DNA of 64,000 bases from Massilia sp. BSC265. Its GTDB lineage: Bacteria > Pseudomonadota > Gammaproteobacteria > Burkholderiales > Burkholderiaceae_D. This document shows, one piece after another, positions 1 through 9,980 of this stretch. The position numbers and the translations under genes are program-made. The notes under the pieces are model-generated. The model made no database searches. It was given only the letters and a program-made list of their open reading frames with translations, and was not told the origin of the DNA. Within the stretch, counting starts at the first letter, position 1; every line of letters begins with the position of its first letter. The stretch lies in assembly GCF_000740675.1 (NCBI RefSeq), contig NZ_JPXI01000024.1, positions 62,001-126,000 on the forward strand, written 5' to 3'.

Positions 1-1
1 G

Positions 2-2686
2 GAAGCCCTGGCGCGCCTGCAGCCGCTGTCGCATGCGCTGCTTCGCCACGCCGCCAGCCACATTGCAGCCCGCATACGCGAGCTGAAGGCGCGCAACCGC
101 CAGTTCGGCTTTGCCGACATGCTCGAGCGCCTGAAGGATGCGCTGGAGGGCCGGAATGGCAATGCGGGCCAGGCCCTGCGCCAGCGCATCGTGCAGCAGT
201 TCCCGGTGGCGATGGTCGACGAATTCCAGGACACCTCCCCCGACCAGTACCGCATCTTCGACCTGCTGTACCGGGTGGCGGACAACGACCCGGAGCGGGG
301 CCTGTTCCTGATCGGCGACCCGAAGCAGTCGATCTACGGCTTCCGCGGCGCCGACATCCACAGTTACCTGGCGGCCCGCCGCGCCACTGCGGGCCGCCAC
401 TACCAGCTGGGGGTCAACTACCGGTCCACGAGCCAGCTGGTGGAGGCGGTGAACCAGCTGTTCCGCCACGCCGAAGGAGATGGCGAGCATGCCGGCTACC
501 CGGCGGGCGCCTTCCGCTTCCGCCGCGGCGAGGACAATCCGCTGCCCTTCGAACCGGTGCAGGCCAAGGGCCACCGCGAGCGCCTGGTCGGCGCCGATGG
601 CCCGCAGCACGCGATGTCGGTGTGCTGCGCCGGCCCGATGAACCAGGAGGAGTACCGCGCGTACTTTGCCCACCACTGCGCCGAGCATATCGTGGGCCTG
701 CTGGGCGACGAGCGCGTCGGCTTCTCGGACGGCGAGCGTTTCCGCCGCCTGATGCCGGCCGATATCGCCATCCTGGTGCGCGACCGGCGCGAAGCGAGCG
801 CGGTGCGCCGCGCGCTGGTGGAGCGCAAGGTGGCGAGCGTCTATCTGTCCGACAAGGATTCGGTGGTCGAGAGCGAGGAAGCGGCCGACGTGCTGCGCTG
901 GTTGTATGCGGTCGCCAATCCCCTCGACGGCGTGCTTGCGCGCGCTGCTTTCGCCACCCGCACCGCCGGCCTGCCGCTGGGCGAGCTGGCCAGGCTCTCG
1001 TCCGACGAAGTGGCCTGGGAAGCGCGCGTCGAGCAGCTGAAGAACCTGCACGGCGCCTGGCAGCGCCAGGGCGTGCTGGCGATGCTGCGCCGCTTCGTGC
1101 ACGAGCTGGGCTTGCCGGCGCGCCTGCTGCGCCAGCCGGGCGGCGAGCGGCGCCTGACCAACCTGCTGCACCTGGCCGAGCTGCTGCAGGAAGCGAGCAG
1201 CCAGCTGGAAGGCGAGCAGGCCCTGATCCGCTGGCTTGCCGAGCAGCTCGAGGGCCTGGGCGAGGGTGGCGACGAACGCGTGCTGCGCCTGGAAAGCGAT
1301 GCCGAGCTGGTGAAGGTGGTCACGGTCCACAAGTCGAAGGGCCTGGAATACCCGCTGGTCTACCTGCCGTTCGCGGTCAGCGCGCGCCGGACCGACCGCC
1401 GCAACCGCGCCTTCTTCGAGTTCGTCGACATGGACGGCTCGCGCCGCCTCGACCTGGCCATGGGCGAGGAGTCCTTGGCGGCGGTCGACCGCGCCCGCCT
1501 GGAGGAAGACCTGCGCCTGCTCTACGTCGCCCTGACCCGTGCACGCCATTACCTGTGGCTGGGCGCGGCGCCGGTCAGCGGCCGAAGCAAGAATGAGAAC
1601 CGCCTGCACGAGTCGGCCCTCGGCTACCTGCTCGGCGGCGGCGAGAAGATCGAGGCCGAACTGCTGCGCGAGCGGCTGGAGCGCCTGCGTGGCGGCGTCG
1701 AGGGCATCGTGCTGCACGACCTCACGCAAGCGCAAGGGCAGGGGTTGGAAACGACGCTGCTGGCGCGCGAAGACGTGCGTCCGGACCTGCTGGCGGCCCC
1801 GCGCTATGAAGCTTCGTTCGAGCGTGACTGGTCGATCGGCTCCTTTACTTCGCTGGTGCGCCATGCCGTTGCAGTGGCTGCGCCACCGCCTGCGCCAATG
1901 CGCGCCCAGGAAGAAACCCTGCTCGAAGAAGCGCCGCAGGTCGTCACGCCGCCGCGCATCGAGGACGCCCCCTGGCACCGCTTCCCGCGCGGTTCGGTGC
2001 CGGGCAACTTCATGCACGAGCAGCTCGAATGGATGGCCCAGGAGGGCTTCCACCGCGCCGACGAGCCGGAATTCATGCTGCGACTTGGCCAGCGCATCGA
2101 GCGCGCCGGCTGGGGCAACCGCCTGGACGATGCCCTGGCCTGGCTGCACGCGGTCGTCACCACGACGCTGCCGCCTCTGGGGGCGGCCCTGGGCGACCTG
2201 CGGGATCCTGTACCCGAACTGGAATTCTGGTTCCCGAGCGAGCGCCTCGACGTGGTGCAGCTCGACCGCCTGTGCCGCGCGCGCATCATGAAGGGCCTGG
2301 ACCGGCCGACCCTGCCGGAACGGACCCTGCACGGGATGCTCAAGGGCTTCGCCGACCTGGTATTCGAACACGACGGGCGCTACTGGGTGCTCGACTACAA
2401 GACCAATGCGCTGGGACCGGGCGACGCCGCCTATACCCAGGCCGCGATGGAACTGGGCATGGCGGACCACCGCTACGACATCCAGGCCACCATCTACATG
2501 CTGGCGCTGCACCGCTTGTTGAAGAGCCGCCTGGGCGATGCCTACGAGCCGCGCCGCCAGCTGGGCGGTGCCGTGTTCCTGTTCCTGCGCGGGATCGCGA
2601 ACGGGGACACGCGCGGGTGCTGCGTGCTGGGTCCGGACCTGGAACTGCTGGGCGGACTGGAAGCATTGCTGGACAAGGGGGACTGA
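2..2686 (+). CDS. recB: RecB, exodeoxyribonuclease V beta subunit (5' end outside window)
   Basis: This is the C-terminal ~894 residues of RecB, the 3'-5' helicase and nuclease subunit of RecBCD, which processes double-strand breaks for recombination. The frame is open from base 2, so the true start lies upstream. Visible UvrD-type helicase motifs are VDEFQDTSPDQ (motif II), LIGDPKQSIYGFRGAD (motif III), VVTVHKSKGLEYPLVY (motif V) and LLYVALTRARHYLW (motif VI). The nuclease domain near the C-terminus shows GMLKGFADLVF followed by WVLDYKTN, the acidic/Lys core of RecB-family nucleases. recD begins 4 bp after the stop, so the two are surely co-transcribed. Confidence 0.96.
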   Translation, partial: EALARLQPLSHALLRHAASHIAARIRELKARNRQFGFADMLERLKDALEGRNGNAGQALRQRIVQQFPVAMVDEFQDTSPDQYRIFDLLYRVADNDPERGLFLIGDPKQSIYGFRGADIHSYLAARRATAGRHYQLGVNYRSTSQLVEAVNQLFRHAEGDGEHAGYPAGAFRFRRGEDNPLPFEPVQAKGHRERLVGADGPQHAMSVCCAGPMNQEEYRAYFAHHCAEHIVGLLGDERVGFSDGERFRRLMPADIAILVRDRREASAVRRALVERKVASVYLSDKDSVVESEEAADVLRWLYAVANPLDGVLARAAFATRTAGLPLGELARLSSDEVAWEARVEQLKNLHGAWQRQGVLAMLRRFVHELGLPARLLRQPGGERRLTNLLHLAELLQEASSQLEGEQALIRWLAEQLEGLGEGGDERVLRLESDAELVKVVTVHKSKGLEYPLVYLPFAVSARRTDRRNRAFFEFVDMDGSRRLDLAMGEESLAAVDRARLEEDLRLLYVALTRARHYLWLGAAPVSGRSKNENRLHESALGYLLGGGEKIEAELLRERLERLRGGVEGIVLHDLTQAQGQGLETTLLAREDVRPDLLAAPRYEASFERDWSIGSFTSLVRHAVAVAAPPPAPMRAQEETLLEEAPQVVTPPRIEDAPWHRFPRGSVPGNFMHEQLEWMAQEGFHRADEPEFMLRLGQRIERAGWGNRLDDALAWLHAVVTTTLPPLGAALGDLRDPVPELEFWFPSERLDVVQLDRLCRARIMKGLDRPTLPERTLHGMLKGFADLVFEHDGRYWVLDYKTNALGPGDAAYTQAAMELGMADHRYDIQATIYMLALHRLLKSRLGDAYEPRRQLGGAVFLFLRGIANGDTRGCCVLGPDLELLGGLEALLDKGD

Positions 2687-2690
2687 GGGC

Positions 2691-4661
2691 ATGGCCAAGC
2701 ATGAAGCGACGAAGTCGGAGGCGAACCTTGCGCTGCTGTGGAGCGAGTTGGCGCGCCTGAGCGAAACAGGCGAATTGCGGCGTCTGTCCTACGCTTTCGC
2801 CCGCTTCATCGCCTCGCTCGGGGCCGCAACGCCCCCGCTGGTGCTGGCCTCGAGCGTGCTGTCCGAACTGGAAGGGCAGGGGCACAGCTGCCTGCTCCTG
2901 TCCGACCTGGCCGCCGGCCCGGCAGCAATGCTCGGCTGGGAAGACGAGCAATGGAAGCTGCTGGCGCGCGCCGCCGGGCCCCTGCCCAGGACCGCCCAGG
3001 GCTGGGCCCAGCAGCTGGCAGCTTGCCAGCAGGTGTGGGACGTGAGCGCCTTCGACTACGACCAGCCGCTGGTGCTGGATGGCGACCGCCTCTACCTGCG
3101 CCGCTACTGGCGCGACGAGATGCTGGTGGCCCAGGCCGTGCGCGAGCGCGCGACCAAGCGCCGCGCGGTGAACGAGGAAGAAGTGCGCGGCTGGCTGGAC
3201 ATGCTGTTCGCCCAGCAAAACGAGCGGACGCTGGAGGGGCCGGATTGGCAGAAGCTGGCCTGCGCCATCGCCCTGCGCGGCTCGGTGGCCATCATCACCG
3301 GCGGCCCCGGCACGGGCAAGACCTATACCGTGGCGCGCCTGCTGGCGCTGCTGTTCGCTACCGCTCCGGAAGCCGGCAGCCAGCGCATCGCCCTGGCGGC
3401 GCCGACCGGCAAGGCGGCGGCGCGCCTGAAGCAGTCGATCGACAAGGCGCTGAACGAACTGGCCGACAAGGTGGGCTCGCAATTGCCGCTGCGCGAGCTG
3501 ACGCTGCGCATGGGCGCCGCGCGCACCCTGCACAGCCTGCTGGGCGCGCGTCCCGATACCCGCGCCTTTGCACACCACCGCGGCAACCCGCTCGACGTCG
3601 ACGTCCTGATCGTCGACGAAGCCTCGATGGTGCACCTGGAGATGATGGCTTCGCTGCTGGACGCGCTGCCGCCGACGGCCACCCTGATCCTGCTGGGCGA
3701 CAAGGACCAACTGGCCTCGGTGGAGGCGGGCGCCGTGCTCGGCGACCTGTGCCACAACGCCGGCGCCGGCGGCTACACCGGTGCCACCTGCGACTACGTG
3801 CTCGCATCCAGCGGCGAGGTCTTGCCGGCGGAATTCCTGGGCGACGCCGGCGCGCTGGCCCAGCAGACCGTGATGCTACGCCACAGCCGCCGCTTCGGCG
3901 GCCCGATCGGCCAGCTGGCGCTGGCGGTGAACGCCGGCGACGCCGTGCGCGCCGAAGCGGTGCTGCGCGCGGGGGAGGCGGGCGTGCGCTGGATCGAGAA
4001 TGCGCAACAGCAGCACGTGCTGCAGCTGGCGCAGTCCGGCTACGGTTCTTACCTCGACGTGTTGAATACCGGCCCCAAGGCCGGATTGAACACGGATCAT
4101 GAAGAATGGGTGCGCCAGGTGCTGCAGCGTTTCGAATCGTTCCGCATCCTGTGCGCGGTGCGTGACGGCGAATGGGGCGTGGCCGGCCTGAACGAAGCGG
4201 TGGCCAGGCGCCTGGCCCAGGCGGGACTGCTGTGCCCGAACGGCGAATGGTATGTCGGCCGCCCCGTCATGGTGACCCGCAACGACTACGCTTCCTTCGT
4301 CTACAACGGCGACATCGGCCTCACGCTGCCCGACCCGGCGCGCCCCGGTACCCTGCGCGTGTACTTCCTCGAAGGCGACACCGTCCGCAGCGTACTGGCG
4401 ACCCGCCTGCGCAATGTCGAGACGGCGTTTGCGATGACCGTCCACAAGTCGCAGGGTTCGGAATTCCGCCACACCGTGCTGGCGCTGCCGCGCGAGCGCG
4501 GCGCCGTCCTCACCCGCGAGCTGGTCTACACCGGCATCACGCGCGCCAGCGAGATGTTCACGCTGGTGTCGCCGCCGGGCGCCGTAATGGCCGAAGCGAT
4601 CGCCCAGCGCACCCACCGCACCAGCGGCTTGCGCGGCATGATTGCACCGACCTCGCGCTGA
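2691..4661 (+). CDS. recD: RecD, exodeoxyribonuclease V alpha subunit
   Basis: This 656-residue protein is the 5'-3' helicase subunit of RecBCD. The sequence shows Walker A GGPGTGKT, the DEAS-type motif II in LIVDEASMVHL, LLGDKDQLASVEAGAVLGDL, and the C-terminal FAMTVHKSQGSEF and LVYTGITRA motifs of superfamily 1B helicases. The frame is open further upstream, but ATG 2691 is chosen because it directly follows the recB stop and gives a normal RecD N-terminus. Length is typical of proteobacterial RecD (about 600-700 residues). Three bases separate it from recB, which supports translational coupling. Confidence 0.96.
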   Translation: MAKHEATKSEANLALLWSELARLSETGELRRLSYAFARFIASLGAATPPLVLASSVLSELEGQGHSCLLLSDLAAGPAAMLGWEDEQWKLLARAAGPLPRTAQGWAQQLAACQQVWDVSAFDYDQPLVLDGDRLYLRRYWRDEMLVAQAVRERATKRRAVNEEEVRGWLDMLFAQQNERTLEGPDWQKLACAIALRGSVAIITGGPGTGKTYTVARLLALLFATAPEAGSQRIALAAPTGKAAARLKQSIDKALNELADKVGSQLPLRELTLRMGAARTLHSLLGARPDTRAFAHHRGNPLDVDVLIVDEASMVHLEMMASLLDALPPTATLILLGDKDQLASVEAGAVLGDLCHNAGAGGYTGATCDYVLASSGEVLPAEFLGDAGALAQQTVMLRHSRRFGGPIGQLALAVNAGDAVRAEAVLRAGEAGVRWIENAQQQHVLQLAQSGYGSYLDVLNTGPKAGLNTDHEEWVRQVLQRFESFRILCAVRDGEWGVAGLNEAVARRLAQAGLLCPNGEWYVGRPVMVTRNDYASFVYNGDIGLTLPDPARPGTLRVYFLEGDTVRSVLATRLRNVETAFAMTVHKSQGSEFRHTVLALPRERGAVLTRELVYTGITRASEMFTLVSPPGAVMAEAIAQRTHRTSGLRGMIAPTSR

Positions 4662-4925
4662 GCCCGGATTCGGCGGCCAAGCGCTCGCTTGTGCCGTCAG
4701 TGTTGCCGCCAGCCCATGCAAGTGCTTCGTGTCGCGAGGCCGCGACTCCGGCTTTGACCGAGCCCAAGGATGGCGCGCGGCTGCCCGAGCTTCGTCGAAC
4801 TCAACCGTGATTACGCGGTCTTACTCACGTACAAGAACAAAGACCCAGCCGCATTTATCGTGTAATTTTTCGTGTAACCACGCACCTTTTCTTCACTGAA
4901 GGCGTCAACCACGCCCGGCGCGATC

Positions 4926-6041
4926 ATGCAGCCACTCGACCAGCAGACGATATTGTTCTGTTCCACGCCCGGCAGGGTGGCGCGCCCTCCTGCTGCTTGT
5001 TCCGACCTGCCCGCCTTCCCGCTGGCCGGCGCCTGGTCCCGCTGGTTCGCCCGCACCTTCGACGTCTGGTGGCAGAGCGCGCTGGTGGCGCTCGTGCTCG
5101 GCTACGGCATCAGTCTTGTCTCGCCAGCCTTCGTGCGCTGGTTGGAGACCCCCTTCGGCTGGAAGCTGTTCGGCCTGGCATGCATCCCCGGTGGCCTGCT
5201 GCTCGACGCGGCCCTGCAGGCGGTGGCGGGCAATACGCCGGGCAAGGCGCTGCTGGGCCTGCGTCTCATCACGCCCGACGGCCGCGCGCCCCGATTCGGC
5301 GAACTGGTCCGGCGCAACATGAAGATCTGGCGCGACGGTCTCGCGCTCGGCCTGCCGCTCATCAGCCTGGTCACCATGGCGCGCCAGGGCCTGCGGCTGC
5401 GCAAGGGTCTGCAGGCCAGCTACGACAAGAACGATTTCCTGGTCAGCGCGAGCCCCAAAGGCTGGCTGGCGAAAAGCGTGTTCGGGACCGCCTTCGCCGG
5501 CCTGTTTGGCGCCATCCTCATCCTGGACAGTATGGACCGGCAAGACAGCCGCGAGGCGAGCGCCATGCTGGAAGCGCCCTCCAGCGTCTGGACCAACCCG
5601 GCCACCGGACGGATGGCGCGCATCGGAGCGCAATGGAAACTCGAGGTCCGCGCAGGTGCCGACGGCACGGTGCAGCACCTGTTCACCCAGCACAGCGGCC
5701 ACGCGACGGTACTGTTTGCCCACGAGCAGACGGGGGGCAGGGCCCTGCGCCAGGACGCCCAGGCGCTGGCCGACCGGCTGGCCGACCGCTTCGAACTGGC
5801 GGACAGTTACTTCGCCGAATTTCGCGGCCGGCCTTCCTGGGTCGGCAGGGGGCTGCACAAGAAGGGACCGGAGCGGGTGCAGTTGCGTATCGTCGAGGTC
5901 GACGGCAAGGCCTGGCGAGTAGTAGCGATGCAGTCTCCGCCGGCCGCCTATACCGACGACCTGGTGCAGGAGCTGAGCGGCGCGCTGTGGGACACCGTCA
6001 CGCCGGCGCCCGGGCCGGAACTGGCCCAGCGCAGCCAGTGA
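4926..6041 (+). CDS. RDD family membrane protein
   Basis: A 371-residue protein. The first half carries an RDD domain: a predicted membrane segment at about residues 45-65, a second at about 78-98, and the family motif GNTPGKALLGLRL near residue 100. The second half is soluble, begins with another hydrophobic stretch (GTAFAGLFGAILIL, near residue 190) and has no family I recognise. RDD proteins are poorly characterised membrane proteins, some proposed to be transporters; no specific role can be assigned. It stands alone, converging on pbpG across a shared terminator. The 264 bases between recD and this gene show no clear signal. Confidence 0.8.
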   Translation: MQPLDQQTILFCSTPGRVARPPAACSDLPAFPLAGAWSRWFARTFDVWWQSALVALVLGYGISLVSPAFVRWLETPFGWKLFGLACIPGGLLLDAALQAVAGNTPGKALLGLRLITPDGRAPRFGELVRRNMKIWRDGLALGLPLISLVTMARQGLRLRKGLQASYDKNDFLVSASPKGWLAKSVFGTAFAGLFGAILILDSMDRQDSREASAMLEAPSSVWTNPATGRMARIGAQWKLEVRAGADGTVQHLFTQHSGHATVLFAHEQTGGRALRQDAQALADRLADRFELADSYFAEFRGRPSWVGRGLHKKGPERVQLRIVEVDGKAWRVVAMQSPPAAYTDDLVQELSGALWDTVTPAPGPELAQRSQ

Positions 6042-6059
6042 ACCTGTCCTCCAGAAAAC

Positions 6060-6083
6060 AAAAGGGGCCCCGCGGCCCCTTTT
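6060..6083. terminator. Bidirectional intrinsic terminator
   Basis: A perfect 10-bp stem (6060-6069 pairing with 6074-6083) closes a CCGC loop. The arms begin with A and end with T, so a U-tract is available on both strands. It lies between the convergent RDD and pbpG genes and suits both. Confidence 0.85.
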
Positions 6084-6113
6084 ACCTGTCTGCCCCTTGA
6101 GAGCGTGGGTCGA

Positions 6114-7055
6114 TTACTTCTTGCGGCGCTTCGGCACCACCTTCACCTTGCCGCGCTTCTTGACCGCCTTGATCTTCCCCTTGCCGGCAGTCGCCTTGAC
6201 GCTGGCACGGCTGGACGACGCCTTGTAGCGCGGTGCGCCGCTGGATGCCTTTGCCATGGAGACCGGCTCGTCGCCGGTGATGAAGCGGCGGATGTTCAGT
6301 GCATCCAGGATACGCGCCGACGAGGCGCTGGCGTTGAGCAGCACCATGGTGGCGTTCTTGCCGCCGGCCTTGATGTTCATGATCAGGCAGCGGCCCGCTT
6401 CCTGGATATAGCCGGTCTTCGACAGGCCGATGTCCCAGCCTTGCGCGCCGACAAGGCGGTTGGTGTTGCGGTATTCGACTTCACGGCCGTTGATGTTGAT
6501 CAGTTCTTTCGACTCCGTGGACATGCGCGTGATCTCGGGATACTTGCTCGAGGCGGCTGCCATCTTGACCAGGTCGCCTGCGGTCGAGCGGTTGCGTGGC
6601 GACAGTCCGGTCGGCTCTTCGATCACGGTCTGCGTCATGCCCAGCGCCGCGATCTTCTGGCGCACCGCCAGCTTGAAGCCGGGCATACCGCCCGGATAGG
6701 TGCGCGCCAGCGCATGGGCCGCGCGGTTGTCCGAGGACATCAGGGCCAGTTGCAGCACGTCGCGGCGCGAAATCAGGGCGCCTACCGGCACGCGCGAGCT
6801 GCTGTGCTTGAAGGTATCGACGTCGCTGCGGTCGATCTCGATCAGCTCGTCCAGGTCCTGCCTGGCATCGAGCACGACCATCGCGGTCATCAGCTTGGTC
6901 AGCGAGGCGATCGGGGCGACGCGATCCGCATTCTTTTCCAGCAAAATCTTGCCGGTGTCATCTTCTACCACGAGCACCGATTGCGAGCCGAACGGCACGG
7001 CGAAAGCCGCAGCCGAAAACGACATCAATACGGTGGCGAACAATTTTTTTAACAT
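6114..7055 (-). CDS. pbpG: D-alanyl-D-alanine endopeptidase (PBP7 family)
   Basis: A 313-residue low-molecular-weight penicillin-binding protein of the S11 peptidase family that cleaves D-Ala-mDAP cross-links in periplasmic peptidoglycan. All three active-site boxes are visible: SLTK (Ser51, Lys54), SDN in MSSDNRAAH, and KTG in LSKTGYIQEAG. The internal start at 7055 is preferred over 7121 because it gives a clean signal peptide (MLKKLFATVLMSFSAAAFA). The C-terminus ends in a strongly basic Lys/Arg tail of about 30 residues, which could bind acidic wall polymers or nucleic acid; that role is inference. Confidence 0.9.
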   Translation of the reverse strand: MLKKLFATVLMSFSAAAFAVPFGSQSVLVVEDDTGKILLEKNADRVAPIASLTKLMTAMVVLDARQDLDELIEIDRSDVDTFKHSSSRVPVGALISRRDVLQLALMSSDNRAAHALARTYPGGMPGFKLAVRQKIAALGMTQTVIEEPTGLSPRNRSTAGDLVKMAAASSKYPEITRMSTESKELININGREVEYRNTNRLVGAQGWDIGLSKTGYIQEAGRCLIMNIKAGGKNATMVLLNASASSARILDALNIRRFITGDEPVSMAKASSGAPRYKASSSRASVKATAGKGKIKAVKKRGKVKVVPKRRKK

Positions 7056-7389
7056 TGTCGGGTTCAGGAATAGGTTGTGTTGACCGGGAGGCGCGGCCTT
7101 TGCTAGGCGCGCAGTCAACAAGCAATGAGTAATCTAGCCGTGGAGCAACTACAGCAATTGGAAGATAGCATCAAGCATGAGGCATGTCTATGGCACACAA
7201 GCAAAAATGACCTTGTGAACCGGAATTTAGTTGCAGTTTAACCCTCCAGTTAACACAGCGTCCATGACACAGACCAGAACCGCCACGTATTCCGGGCGGG
7301 TAAGCCTCTGCAAGGACGGATGCAGGAACGACAAAGCCCTGCGCGAGGCAGGGCTTCGGCACGATCCCGCAATGCGGGACGTGGTTGGC
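7056..7389. other. Intergenic gap between pbpG and sbp
   Basis: These 334 bases contain no convincing gene. They should hold the minus-strand promoter of pbpG, but no clear -35/-10 pair could be picked. The sbp side holds two hairpins, the terminator at 7334-7356 and a smaller one at about 7365-7380. Confidence 0.6.
7334..7356 (-). terminator. Putative terminator of sbp
   Basis: Inverted repeat with 9-bp arms (7334-7342 and 7348-7356) and a GCGAG loop, 33 bases beyond the sbp stop on the minus strand. Only a short T-run follows, so termination efficiency is uncertain. A second smaller GC hairpin lies between it and the stop codon. Confidence 0.55.
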
Positions 7390-8409
7390 TTACTTCGGCT
7401 GGTAGATCTTGTCGAACTCGCCGCCGTCGTTGAAGTGGACTTCCTGGGCCTTGCGCCAGCCACCGAACAGCTCGTCCACGGTGAACAGCTGGATCGGCTT
7501 GTAGTTGGCTGCATACTTCTTCATCACTGCATCCGAACGCACACGCAGGTAGTGCTTGGCGCCGATTTCCTGTCCGGCCGGCGAGTACAGGAAGTTCAGG
7601 TAGGCCGTTGCTTCCTTGCGCTGGTTGCGGCGGTCGACCACCTTGTCGACCACGGCCACCGGCGACTCGGCCAGGATCGAGGTGCTCGGGTAGACCACCT
7701 CGAAGTTGTCGCCAAATTCCTTGCGCACCATGCTCACTTCGTTTTCGAAGGTCACCAGCACATCGCCGATCTGGCGCTGGGTGAAGGTGGTGGTCGCGGC
7801 GCGGCCGCCTGCATCGAGGATCGGCACGTTCTTGAAGATGCGGCCGACCAGGTCGCGCGCCTGCGCGTCGTTGCCGCCTTTCTTGAGCACCGAGCCCCAG
7901 GCCGCCAGGTAGGTATAACGGCCGTTGCCGGCGGTCTTCGGGTTCGGGATGATCACCTGCACGCCCGGGCGTGCCAGGTCTTCCCAGTTGGCGATCTTCT
8001 TCGGATTGCCCTTGCGCACCAGGTAGACCATGGTCGAGTAGTAGGGCGCCGCATTGTTCGGGAACTTCTTGGCCCAGTCCTTGACCACCAGGCCACGGTC
8101 GGCCAGCATGTCGATGTCGTTGGCCTGGTTCATGGTCACGACCGAGGCTTCCAGGCCGTCGGCGACCGCGCGCGCCTGCTTGCTCGAGCCGCCATGCGAC
8201 TGCTTGATGGTAACAAGCTGGCCCGTCTGCTGCTTGTAGGCCGCGATGAAGGCCGGGTTGATGTCTTTGTACAGCTCGCGCGCCACGTCGTAGGAGACGT
8301 TCAGCAGCTCGGTCGTGGCGGCGCTGGCCGACAGCGGCAGCGCGGCGCCCAGCGACAGGGCGAGGATCAGGCGGCGGAGCGACGAAATGCGCGAGGAGGT
8401 CAGGGTCAT
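7390..8409 (-). CDS. sbp: Sulfate ABC transporter periplasmic substrate-binding protein
   Basis: A 339-residue protein with an N-terminal signal peptide (cleavage expected after LSASA, near residue 30). The mature part matches Sbp/CysP sulfate-binding proteins: LLNVSYDVARELY at the N-terminus, the oxyanion-contact loop QSHGGSSKQARAV, VIIPNPKTAGNGRY, and the C-terminal YLNFLYSPAGQEI. It would capture sulfate or thiosulfate for the CysTWA importer. No cysT, cysW or cysA lies next to it, so the permease and ATPase must be encoded elsewhere. No regulatory site could be named with confidence in the 228 bp separating it from the divergent GNAT gene. Confidence 0.92.
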   Translation of the reverse strand: MTLTSSRISSLRRLILALSLGAALPLSASAATTELLNVSYDVARELYKDINPAFIAAYKQQTGQLVTIKQSHGGSSKQARAVADGLEASVVTMNQANDIDMLADRGLVVKDWAKKFPNNAAPYYSTMVYLVRKGNPKKIANWEDLARPGVQVIIPNPKTAGNGRYTYLAAWGSVLKKGGNDAQARDLVGRIFKNVPILDAGGRAATTTFTQRQIGDVLVTFENEVSMVRKEFGDNFEVVYPSTSILAESPVAVVDKVVDRRNQRKEATAYLNFLYSPAGQEIGAKHYLRVRSDAVMKKYAANYKPIQLFTVDELFGGWRKAQEVHFNDGGEFDKIYQPK

Positions 8410-8637
8410 ATGGGCTGGTCTTTCAGAATCTTGTGGTGACAGGATGCATCATCCGCACATTCTTCAAAATACGGAACAATAGTTTTGTCATATGCTTAGT
8501 ACTGCAGAGCAGGCCTTGCGCTGCCGCGGGGCGGATACGGATGACCGCAGCAAGGTCAGCGTCTTTCGGTGTATAGTCGTGCCCAGCCATTGCGCCACAA
8601 GCGCGGTCTGATCGTTTTTTATGCATAGTGATGTTTG

Positions 8638-9174
8638 ATGTCCACGCGTTTTGACATTCGCAAGGCGGTACCCGGTGATGCTTCCGCCGCCTGCGCCCTG
8701 CTGCGCCGCTCGATCGAGATCGGTTGCAAGGCCGACCACCAGGACCAGCCGGCCGTGCTGGAAGCCTGGCTCGGCAACAAGACCGCAGCCAACGTCGCCA
8801 CCTGGTTCTCCAACTCCAGCAACCACGCCCTGGTCGCCGAGCGGGTCGACGGCAACCGTGGCGAACTGCTGGGCCTGTGCCTGTTGACCCAAGCCGGCAA
8901 GCTTGCACTGTGCTATGTGTCGCCGGAAGCGCTGCGCAGCGGCGTCGGCCGCGCACTGATTGCCGCGGCCGAGGAACAGGCACGTGCCTGGAGCATCAAG
9001 AAACTGCACCTGCACAGCCCGGCGAGCGCCAGCGCCTTCTTCGAGGGCCAGGGCTATGTCAACGCCGGCAAGGACAAGTCCTGCTGGGGCCTCGAGTGCG
9101 ACCTGCTGTGGAAGCAGCTCGATGCTGCCCGCGACGCCGGCGCCCGCAAACGCTTTTGCAACTGCAACGGCTGA
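8638..9174 (+). CDS. GNAT family N-acetyltransferase
   Basis: A 178-residue protein with one GNAT fold. The acetyl-CoA binding region reads LCYVSPEALRSGVGRALI (pyrophosphate loop RSGVGRA), followed by HLHSPASASAFFEGQGYV, the classic last helix and strand of the family. ATG 8638 is preferred over the adjacent upstream TTG. The Cys-rich C-terminus (FCNCNG) is unusual. The acceptor substrate cannot be inferred. Confidence 0.85.
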   Translation: MSTRFDIRKAVPGDASAACALLRRSIEIGCKADHQDQPAVLEAWLGNKTAANVATWFSNSSNHALVAERVDGNRGELLGLCLLTQAGKLALCYVSPEALRSGVGRALIAAAEEQARAWSIKKLHLHSPASASAFFEGQGYVNAGKDKSCWGLECDLLWKQLDAARDAGARKRFCNCNG

Positions 9175-9344
9175 GTACGCTGTGCAGGCTCGGTGCCTCC
9201 CACCCAATATCATTGCGCCTGGGCCCGGGCCGCGCGTGCCATCCGAGGCTTGCGCTCCCTGCAACAATCTTGACGAACTCTTCTTTTGTCCAGGGGAAGC
9301 TTGCGATATAGTAGGCGCCTCGATTCTGGCTGAGTTCGTTTGCT

Positions 9345-9980
9345 ATGGCTTCACGTAGAAATTTCCTGCAACAAAGTGCCCGGCTGTGCGCCTTGGGCGC
9401 CCTCGGTTCCCCAATGCTTGCCCCGGGCACAGCCGTCGCCCAGGCCACCGACCTGGAACCGCCGCCCGACCTGTTCGACGCCCAGTTGCTCGACATCGAT
9501 TTCTGGATCAAGCCGCGTACCCTGTCGCTGGTGCGCCCGCAGAGCGGTGAGCGCGCCAAGGTGCTGTACTGGAAGGATGGCGAAGTCATCGATTCCGCCT
9601 ACCAGGAACTGTGCCATATCCTGCGCGACGTGAACGGCCGCGCGTCGATGCCGATCGACCCCAAGCTGTTCGAAATCCTGTGGGGCACCCAGGCCTTCAT
9701 CGCCCGCTACGGCATGACCCAGCCGCTCGAGATCCTGTCCGGCTACCGTACCGAGGCATCGAACAAACGCCTGGTCGAGGAGGGCGTCCCGGCCGCGCGC
9801 AAGTCCCTGCACACGGTCGGCAAGGCGGCCGACATCCGCATCGCCAGCCTGAACGAGGAAGTGCTGGGAGGCCTGATCCGCAGCTTCCGCCAGGGCGGCG
9901 TCGGCTACTACTACCGTTCCGGCCCGAAAGGCGGCTGGATCCACGCCGATACCGGACTCAACCGCACCTGGAAGGGCTGA
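9345..9980 (+). CDS. Tat-exported DUF882 / M15-type peptidoglycan peptidase
   Basis: A 211-residue protein related to E. coli YcbK (now MepK), a periplasmic zinc endopeptidase acting on peptidoglycan cross-links. The N-terminus has a twin-arginine signal (SRRNFLQ, then a hydrophobic stretch to about residue 35). Zinc-site motifs are SLHTVGKAADIRI (H...D) and WIHADTG (H.D) near the C-terminus, with the SGYRTEASN turn between them. Length matches the family. Activity is inferred from the family. Confidence 0.88.
   Translation: MASRRNFLQQSARLCALGALGSPMLAPGTAVAQATDLEPPPDLFDAQLLDIDFWIKPRTLSLVRPQSGERAKVLYWKDGEVIDSAYQELCHILRDVNGRASMPIDPKLFEILWGTQAFIARYGMTQPLEILSGYRTEASNKRLVEEGVPAARKSLHTVGKAADIRIASLNEEVLGGLIRSFRQGGVGYYYRSGPKGGWIHADTGLNRTWKG

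Noticed and set aside
7231..8439. A 402-codon plus-strand frame
   Set aside because: Antisense to the sulfate-binding protein gene and its terminator hairpins; no coding signature.
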